Of a DNA stretch of 11,040 bases, positions 6,892 through 11,040 are shown one piece after another; within the stretch, counting starts at the first letter, position 1, and every line of letters starts with the position of its first letter. This stretch comes from Anaerolineae bacterium (lineage in GTDB: Bacteria > Chloroflexota > Anaerolineae > UBA4142). The stretch is from NCBI GenBank assembly GCA_026417715.1, contig JAOACU010000075.1, positions 1-11,040 on the forward strand. Reading direction: 5' to 3'. Below the pieces are notes generated by a model. That model searched no databases. It was not told the DNA's origin and saw only the letters and a program-made list of their open reading frames with translations. A program made the translations under genes and the position numbers.

Positions 6892-6959
6892 GGGAAATGG
6901 TGGGTGATTACTACGGATGCCCACAGAGTCTCATCGTCTCTGGAGATAACGGAAGACCG

Positions 6960-7748
6960 ATGAAGCCCCCAAGTGCATTGCGCGAAGAAGAGATCGTACT
7001 GGTCATTTGCTCGCCGCGCGCTCAACAGATTGCGAATGCGATGGCACGGATGAAATCGGTGGGGCATTATCGGTTGGCATCTGTTCCACCGCAGTTTATT
7101 CGCGATGTGTATTTCGACACACCTACGGGAGCATTGCGGTCACGTCGCATCTCGCTACGCCTTCGCATCGTCAACGAAAAAAGACTCCTCACATTCAAAG
7201 AAGCGTTAGCGCACGAAACGCGCAGAGTGCACGCGCGCGTCGAAATCGAACAACGGTGGTCGCGCGCGACGTGGGCGCGGATGATGCGCGAGTTACAAGC
7301 GCGCGGGATTGCCATCGAAAATCGGATGTATCTACCGAACGATCCGCTCCGCACACTGGCAAGTGCGGGCTTGCAGATCATCCAGCAACGCGTGACGCGG
7401 CGACGCGTACGCCGAGTGCTCCAGAACCGACGCGTGTGCGCCGAACTCGTGATTGACACGACGACATTTTTCTTTGGTAAGCAAGCGGTACATTTGCGCG
7501 AGGTGGAGATCGAAGCCCAAGGCGTGCCGACGTGTCTCGACGATTTGGCACAGCGATTGCAAGCAATGTTTGCGCCAGCCTTACAACCTTGGTACGGCAA
7601 ACTGGTCACTGGACGAACGATAGAAGCGTTGTTGCAGCGAGGTGAACTACAACATCTGCTCGATGAACAACATAATCTTACCCCTGCCGCGTTAGCACGC
7701 ATCAAGCGGGAATGGGAACAAATGAACGGAGGCACCAATGTCCTCTGA
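6960..7748 (+). CDS. CYTH domain protein (triphosphate tunnel metalloenzyme superfamily), N-terminal motif degenerate
   Basis: From ATG 6960 the protein has 262 residues. Much of a CYTH domain is visible: YFDTP at 51-55, the basic strand SLRLR at 65-69, LTFKEA with K80, VEIEQRW at 94-100, the CAELVIDTTTF strand at 160-170 and HLREVEIEAQG at 178-188, then K214. CYTH proteins bind triphosphates and metal in an eight-stranded tunnel (adenylate cyclase CyaB, thiamine triphosphatase, polyphosphate-related enzymes). The usual opening ExExK motif aligns here with EIVLV (11-15), so the second Glu and the Lys appear lost; the protein may be a weak enzyme or a ligand-binding form (inference). A C-terminal tail (about 228-262) extends past the domain. 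An in-frame ATG at 6897 would add 21 residues with little domain-like character; GGAAG (6951-6955) supports 6960 only weakly. The end overlaps the AAA gene by 11 nt. Confidence 0.8.
   Translation: MKPPSALREEEIVLVICSPRAQQIANAMARMKSVGHYRLASVPPQFIRDVYFDTPTGALRSRRISLRLRIVNEKRLLTFKEALAHETRRVHARVEIEQRWSRATWARMMRELQARGIAIENRMYLPNDPLRTLASAGLQIIQQRVTRRRVRRVLQNRRVCAELVIDTTTFFFGKQAVHLREVEIEAQGVPTCLDDLAQRLQAMFAPALQPWYGKLVTGRTIEALLQRGELQHLLDEQHNLTPAALARIKREWEQMNGGTNVL
7728..7732 (+). promoter_or_regulatory. Shine-Dalgarno of the AAA ATPase gene inside the CYTH gene
   Basis: GGAGG lies 5 nt before the ATG at 7738 and within the last codons of the CYTH gene. It confirms the start and, with the 11-nt gene overlap, indicates coupled translation. 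Confidence 0.75.
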
Positions 7749-9057
7749 CCCCATCCTCTTTCCACCGCAACCGCGTTCGGTTGACGAGACGGGATTGTCT
7801 GTGGTGACTTTGGCGCATCTTGCGCTCAAGACCTTGTACGTGCACGGTTCGCTTTTGGCACACGAGATTGCGGATATTTTGAAATTACCGTACGCTACCG
7901 TGATGGACGATGTGATGGAGTACCTGCGGCGTGAACGCTTGGTTGAAGTCAGGGGTTCGACAAGCGTGGGCAAGGCGGCGTATCGTTATGCGTTGCTCCA
8001 GCGTGGGCAAACCCGCGCGCGCGAGTTACTGAACCAGAACGGCTATGTAGGTCCTGCCCCGGTGACGCTTGAGGCGTACACGGAACGTGTATATGCTCAG
8101 TCGTTGGCAGGACAACCAATGAGTGATGAAGCACTGCGCCGCGCACTCGCGCCACTGGTGTTGAGTGAAACACTGATCGCGCAATTGGGACCAGCCATTA
8201 ATTCTGGCAAGACGGTATTTCTCTTTGGTAACGTGGGGAATGGCAAAACTACGATCGCCGAATTGATTGGTGCCAATCTTCCCGGAGCGATCTGGATTCC
8301 GTACGCGATTGACGCGGATGGACACATCATCCGCTTGTTTGATACGCGGCATCATCGCCCCTTGACAGAACAGACCGCCGGCGTACGCACAGGAGCACTC
8401 CGCTATTTACCGATTGAATCTGAAAAGTACGATCAGCGTTGGGTACTCATTCGTCGCCCAGTCATTATTGCAGGTGGAGAATTGACCTTAAAGAATCTGA
8501 ATTTGATTTTCGATCCAGTCACCAAGTTCTACGAAGCCCCGTATCAATTAAAAGCCAACGGCGGAATGTTCCTCGTGGATGATTTGGGACGTCAGCGCGT
8601 TCGGGCACAGACCTTGTTGAATCGCTGGATTGTGCCGTTAGAAAAGCGCGTGGATCATCTCACGTTGGCAGGCGGGCAACGCGTGGACGTGCCTTTCGAT
8701 GTCTTGTTGATTTTTGCCACGAATCTCAAACCCGAAGACCTCGCGGACGAGGCATACTTGCGTCGCATTCGTTACAAGATTTACGTGCCTGATCCAACTT
8801 GGGACGAGTATCGCGAGATTTTCAAACGTGAGGCGGCACAACGGAATATCACATACTCGGAATCAGCGATGCAGTATCTCATCAACGAGTACTATATCAA
8901 ACCCCAACGTCCGCCGCGCGGCGCGCATCCGCGCGACATTGTGGAGGGGTTGGTGCATTTGGCGCGGTTCCGGAATACGCCACCGCAAATGACCAAGGAG
9001 ACGATTGACTTGGCGTGTCTGCCTTATTTCTTGAAAAAGGATCGTGCCGATCAATGA
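7738..9057 (+). CDS. AAA-family ATPase with N-terminal winged-helix domain
   Basis: The 439-residue protein has two parts. Residues about 22-100 look like a winged helix (LALKTLYVHGSLLAHEIADIL, then a recognition-like helix YATVMDDVMEYLRRERLVEV and a wing). From about 110 an AAA ATPase follows: Walker A GNVGNGKTT at 164-172, Walker B MFLVDD at 277-282, sensor 1 IFATN at 325-329, and an Arg-rich stretch YLRRIRYKIYV (340-350) that may hold the arginine finger. The C-terminal lid is at about 355-430. The Walker B ends in Asp-Asp, so the usual catalytic Glu is Asp282. No membrane segment or peptidase is present. The role is unknown; the domain order suggests an ATP-driven protein that binds nucleic acid or a partner through the winged helix. 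It overlaps the CYTH gene by 11 nt, has a GGAGG site, and probably works with it. Confidence 0.87.
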   Translation: MSSDPILFPPQPRSVDETGLSVVTLAHLALKTLYVHGSLLAHEIADILKLPYATVMDDVMEYLRRERLVEVRGSTSVGKAAYRYALLQRGQTRARELLNQNGYVGPAPVTLEAYTERVYAQSLAGQPMSDEALRRALAPLVLSETLIAQLGPAINSGKTVFLFGNVGNGKTTIAELIGANLPGAIWIPYAIDADGHIIRLFDTRHHRPLTEQTAGVRTGALRYLPIESEKYDQRWVLIRRPVIIAGGELTLKNLNLIFDPVTKFYEAPYQLKANGGMFLVDDLGRQRVRAQTLLNRWIVPLEKRVDHLTLAGGQRVDVPFDVLLIFATNLKPEDLADEAYLRRIRYKIYVPDPTWDEYREIFKREAAQRNITYSESAMQYLINEYYIKPQRPPRGAHPRDIVEGLVHLARFRNTPPQMTKETIDLACLPYFLKKDRADQ

Positions 9058-9090
9058 ATCTTTGGCAAGATGGATGCGGTAACCGATCAC

Positions 9091-9112
9091 GCTCTCGGTT
9101 CTTATCGAGAGC
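9091..9112 (+). terminator. Hairpin after the AAA gene, possible terminator without T-run
   Basis: GCTCTCG (9091-9097) pairs perfectly with CGAGAGC (9106-9112) across an 8-nt loop, 33 bp after the AAA stop codon. No run of T follows, so it does not meet the usual intrinsic terminator pattern; it may stabilise the mRNA end or be a processing site. Confidence 0.35.
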
Positions 9113-9240
9113 GGCGGCACGAACTTGATTGGGCTGTCATCCGTTTGCGGAGAAAACGGTACCTTATCCAATCATTCTTTGCAGGTGCTGGCCTAGCCAT
9201 CTGAAAAAGTTTAGCAAATTATGAGAATACCTGTAGTTTC

Positions 9241-9278
9241 TTAGACCTCACAGGTCTTTAGAGACCTTCGAGGTCTAA
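9241..9278. repeat. Nested palindrome built from four AGACCT/AGGTCT blocks
   Basis: The 38-bp element reads TT-AGACCT-CAC-AGGTCT-TTAG-AGACCT-TCG-AGGTCT-AA. The outer arms TTAGACCT and AGGTCTAA pair over 8 bp, and the inner AGGTCT and AGACCT pair around a 4-nt loop. Equally, each half is a small hairpin with a 3-nt loop, so the element can fold as one long or two short stems. It resembles repeats scattered between genes in Chloroflexi (family memory, not searched). Confidence 0.7.
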
Positions 9279-9323
9279 ACCTCTTTCTACCCAAGAGCGA
9301 CGGGATAAATATTTCCGTCCATC

Positions 9324-9380
9324 AAGGACACGAAGGTCAAGAAAAGACAGAAACTTGGTGGTGCTTCGTGTCCTTCGTGG
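9324..9380. repeat. Inverted repeat of the 'cttcgtgtccttcgtgg' intergenic family
   Basis: AAGGACACGAAG (9324-9335) is the exact reverse complement of CTTCGTGTCCTT (9364-9375), 12 of 12, separated by 28 nt, and the right arm continues as CGTGG. The arm sequence is a commonly seen interspersed intergenic repeat. Its GGACACG core also occurs in the repeat upstream of uvrC (5572-5578). Confidence 0.65.
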
Positions 9381-9414
9381 AGAAACAAAGTGTGGTGCAC
9401 TGAAGCAAACTATT

Positions 9415-9443
9415 TTGGCACTTACGCCAAATTATGCTAGAAT
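9415..9443 (+). promoter_or_regulatory. Extended -10 promoter for the glycosyltransferase gene, leaderless
   Basis: -35 TTGGCA (9415-9420, 5 of 6), a 17-nt spacer and -10 TAGAAT (9438-9443, 5 of 6), preceded by TGC to form an extended -10. Only 7 nt separate the -10 box from the GTG at 9451, so transcription should start at or next to the start codon; no Shine-Dalgarno is visible. Confidence 0.65.
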
Positions 9444-9450
9444 CAACCAC

Positions 9451-10359
9451 GTGACCGATTTGGCAATCGTCATCGTCAACTATAACACGCGCGAACGCTT
9501 GCGCGATTGTTTGCGATCGCTGGAGGCAAATCGCGGCGTCTCGTTTCTAACGTTTGTGGTAGATAACAACTCGTCCGATGGTAGCGCGGCGATGGTGCGC
9601 GCGGAATTTCCGCGCGTGCATCTCATCGCCAGTCCAATCAACGGTGGCTATTCCTACGCCAATAACCTCGCGCTCCGCCAAATTCTCGCGCTCGATCCTC
9701 CACCTCCATTCGTTCTCTTGCTCAATCCCGATACCGTTCTGCCACCCGACGCGCTCGCGCGAATGCTCGACTTTTTCGCCGCGCATCCCGAAGCCGGCAT
9801 CGCTGGTCCCAAGTTGGTGATGGAAAATGGCAAACTCGACAAAGCGTGTCGGCGTAGTTTTCCCAGTCCTGAACTTTCGATTTATCACGTGCTTGGCTTG
9901 GACGCGCGCTTTCCCAAGAGTCGGCGATTTGCGCGTTACGAGATGACGTTTTGTGATGAGAACGAAATGATCGAAGTGGATTCGGTCGTTGGCGCGTTTA
10001 TGATGATTCGCACCCAAGCGTTGCAACAAGTCGGGCTACTCGACGAAGCGTTTTTTATGTACGGTGAAGACCTTGATCTCGCGATGCGCATCAAACGACG
10101 CGGCTGGAAAGTGTACTACAATCCTGCTGTCCAAGTGATACACTACAAGCGCGAAGCCAGTCGCCATTCACCGCGCGCGGCGTACGAGTTTTGGCGCGCC
10201 GCGTACATCTTTTATCGCAAACACTATGCGGACACGACCGCGTTGCCGTTGCGCGTGATCATCACGTTGGGACTCGCGTGGAAAGGTGGTTGGAAGTTGG
10301 TGCAAGAGATGATGCGCCCCTTGCCGCCTTCACCCAACGCGGCGGAGATGCACGGATGA
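9451..10359 (+). CDS. GT2 family glycosyltransferase (rhamnosyltransferase/WcaE-like)
   Basis: The 302-residue protein starts VTDLAIVIVNYNTRERL, the classic GT-A fold opening. It keeps the nucleotide-sugar motif VVDNNSSDGS at 36-45, the metal-binding-type motif LLNPDT at 90-95 (in place of a plain DxD), the acceptor-side GAFMMIRTQAL at 181-191 and the catalytic-base region DEAFFMYGEDLDLAMRIKRRG at 198-218. Residues 228-240 (QVIHYKREASRHS) match the C-terminal part of this subfamily. It should transfer a sugar from a nucleotide donor to a growing glycan at the cytoplasmic face of the membrane; the donor cannot be named. The GTG at 9451 was chosen over a TTG at 9355: the extra 32 residues would be encoded by repeat and promoter DNA. 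The promoter places the mRNA 5' end at this GTG. The stop overlaps the next gene's ATG (ATGA). Confidence 0.9.
   Translation: MTDLAIVIVNYNTRERLRDCLRSLEANRGVSFLTFVVDNNSSDGSAAMVRAEFPRVHLIASPINGGYSYANNLALRQILALDPPPPFVLLLNPDTVLPPDALARMLDFFAAHPEAGIAGPKLVMENGKLDKACRRSFPSPELSIYHVLGLDARFPKSRRFARYEMTFCDENEMIEVDSVVGAFMMIRTQALQQVGLLDEAFFMYGEDLDLAMRIKRRGWKVYYNPAVQVIHYKREASRHSPRAAYEFWRAAYIFYRKHYADTTALPLRVIITLGLAWKGGWKLVQEMMRPLPPSPNAAEMHG
10344..10347 (+). promoter_or_regulatory. Shine-Dalgarno of the sugar-phosphotransferase gene
   Basis: GGAG within the last codons of the glycosyltransferase gene lies 8 nt before the ATG at 10356 and supports that start. Confidence 0.65.
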
Positions 10360-11040
10360 AACGCTACGCGCCTTGGATTTTCACCGTGTCGTTGCTTGGC
10401 GTGGACGTGGCGATGACCTGCCTCGCGTTCTTCCTCGCCTACTTGTTACGTCCGCGCGACACCACACCGCACCAAGTCATTCCGCCTTTCACTTATTATT
10501 TCGGAATGATGGTGCTGAGCGTACTCGCGCTCGTGGTTGTCTTTTTCTTCTACAAACTTTACCACTTGCATCGCGGCATCACGCGCCTTGACGAATTGTA
10601 CACCGTCGCGTCGGCAACTTCGATTAGTGTCGTCGTGGGAATGGCACTCACCACGTTCGTGTATCGCACCGAGATTGATTACCCGCGCACGATGATTGTG
10701 TACTTTTGGCTCGGCGCGTTGATTCTCGTCGGCTTGGGGCGCGTGGTGCATCACACGATTCGTTCGGCGTTGTATCGGCGTGGTTGGGATGAAGCGCGCG
10801 TGTTGATTGTCGGCGCGAACGAAGCCGGGCACACCGTCTTGGAACGCATTCGCGTTTCGCCACACTTGGGGTATCGTCCCATCGGATTTTTGGACGATGC
10901 GCGCGCGGGACAAAAAGTGATGGGCTTGCCGGTCTTGGGACGCATCGAACAACTCGGCGACGTAGTGCGGCAACATCAGATTGACGAAGTGATCATCGCG
11001 CTACCCGATGCGTCGCATCAAGAATTGCTCTCGATTATCT
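10356..11040 (+). CDS. Polyprenyl-phosphate sugar-1-phosphotransferase, N-terminal part (runs off right edge)
   Basis: 228 codons are visible from the ATG at 10356 with no stop before the window ends. Four hydrophobic segments (about 10-31, 47-66, 84-103 and 113-131) are followed by a Rossmann-like CoA_binding_3-type domain: RVLIVGANEAGHTVLERI at 148-165, LGYRPIGFLDD at 171-181, and LPVLGRIEQL at 191-200. This is the N-terminal half of the WcaJ/PssY-type large monotopic phosphoglycosyltransferases, which load the first sugar-1-phosphate onto undecaprenyl phosphate to begin exopolysaccharide or O-antigen repeat units. The catalytic C-terminal domain would lie beyond the edge and is inferred. 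A nucleotide-sugar epimerase/dehydratase-like protein sharing the Rossmann part (CapD/FlaA1-type) is the main alternative. It overlaps the glycosyltransferase stop by 4 nt and has GGAG at 10344-10347, so the two are co-expressed. Confidence 0.85.
   Translation, partial: MKRYAPWIFTVSLLGVDVAMTCLAFFLAYLLRPRDTTPHQVIPPFTYYFGMMVLSVLALVVVFFFYKLYHLHRGITRLDELYTVASATSISVVVGMALTTFVYRTEIDYPRTMIVYFWLGALILVGLGRVVHHTIRSALYRRGWDEARVLIVGANEAGHTVLERIRVSPHLGYRPIGFLDDARAGQKVMGLPVLGRIEQLGDVVRQHQIDEVIIALPDASHQELLSII

Larger units (their letters stand above)
6636..6896. other. Divergent intergenic region between minus and plus blocks
   Basis: This 261-bp gap separates the two oppositely transcribed blocks. It contains the minus-strand promoter at 6646-6674 and the plus-strand promoter at 6863-6891. 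Between them there is a 34-codon GTG-initiated frame on the plus strand (6709-6813, VLELLARKGYANVAEARRHF...) with protein-like composition but no clear ribosome binding site or family; it could be a decayed gene fragment. No RNA gene or clear operator was recognised. Confidence 0.5.
9058..9450. other. 393-bp non-coding region with hairpin, palindromic repeats and a promoter
   Basis: No gene was supported here on either strand. From left to right it holds a hairpin (9091-9112), a weaker hairpin (CCGTTT 9141-9146 pairing with AAACGG 9154-9159, not followed by a clear T-run), a nested palindrome (9241-9278), a long inverted repeat of the 'cttcgtgtccttcgtgg' kind (9324-9380) and the promoter of the glycosyltransferase (9415-9443). 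It separates the CYTH-AAA unit from the surface-glycan genes. Confidence 0.7.

Noticed and set aside
7067..7765. 232-codon minus-strand frame
   Set aside because: It is antisense to the CYTH gene; its Arg/Cys/Ser-rich composition is typical of a shadow frame in CG-rich coding DNA.
9141..9159. Hairpin CCGTTT/AAACGG as an intrinsic terminator
   Set aside because: The stem is short and half A-T, and the following bases (TACCTTATCC) are not a T-run.
9355..9450. N-terminal extension of the glycosyltransferase from a TTG at 9355
   Set aside because: The 32 extra codons lie over the right arm of an inverted repeat and the promoter, and the GT2 fold starts right after the GTG at 9451.
10446..10976. 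176-codon minus-strand frame at the right end
   Set aside because: It is antisense to the membrane and Rossmann parts of the sugar-phosphotransferase gene, which fits its family closely.

Overview
The window looks like chromosomal DNA of a Chloroflexi-type bacterium (Anaerolineae or a relative). This is inferred from gene content and style: a short N-terminal domain joined to long two-heptad coiled-coil repeats, a cyclic-nucleotide-domain/bacterial-PH fusion, a Myxococcus/Chloroflexi-style GT2 glycosyltransferase, and intergenic palindromes of the 'cttcgtgtccttcgtgg' and 'agacctcacaggtct' kinds. There is no rRNA, tRNA, CRISPR array or transposase. The taxonomic call is an inference from memory, not a search result.

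Layout. Positions 1-6635 are read entirely on the minus strand; 6897-11040 entirely on the plus strand. The two blocks diverge from a 261-bp region (6636-6896) with a recognisable promoter facing each way. Minus block, in transcription order: a DUF4126 membrane protein (6635-6096); a small MNT-type nucleotidyltransferase (6082-5717); a 26-codon overlapping stub that may be the remnant of its HEPN partner (5720-5640); an intergenic repeat; then a tightly packed trio of uvrC (5532-3652), a CRP-domain plus double bacterial-PH membrane protein (3650-1872) and a DUF58 protein (1875-490), with a 1-nt gap and a 4-nt overlap. Last comes a coiled-coil protein with its own strong promoter (421 to beyond the window's left edge).

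Plus block: a CYTH-domain protein overlapping by 11 nt an AAA ATPase with an N-terminal winged helix (6960-9057), apparently one translationally coupled unit; a 393-bp non-coding stretch with a hairpin and two families of palindromic repeats; then a GT2 glycosyltransferase (9451-10359), apparently from a leaderless mRNA, overlapping by 4 nt the start of a polyprenyl-phosphate sugar-phosphotransferase (10356 to beyond the right edge). The last pair is probably the beginning of an exopolysaccharide or lipopolysaccharide-like surface-glycan cluster.

Most interesting: (i) the coupled CYTH/AAA pair, in which the CYTH tunnel's first metal-binding motif looks degenerate while the rest is kept; (ii) the fusion of a cyclic-nucleotide-type sensor domain lacking the usual phosphate-binding arginine to two tandem TM-TM-PH modules, coupled to DUF58 and uvrC; (iii) a nucleotidyltransferase whose overlapping partner gene stops after 26 codons beside an intergenic repeat; (iv) three promoters placed so close to start codons that the mRNAs may be leaderless or nearly so.
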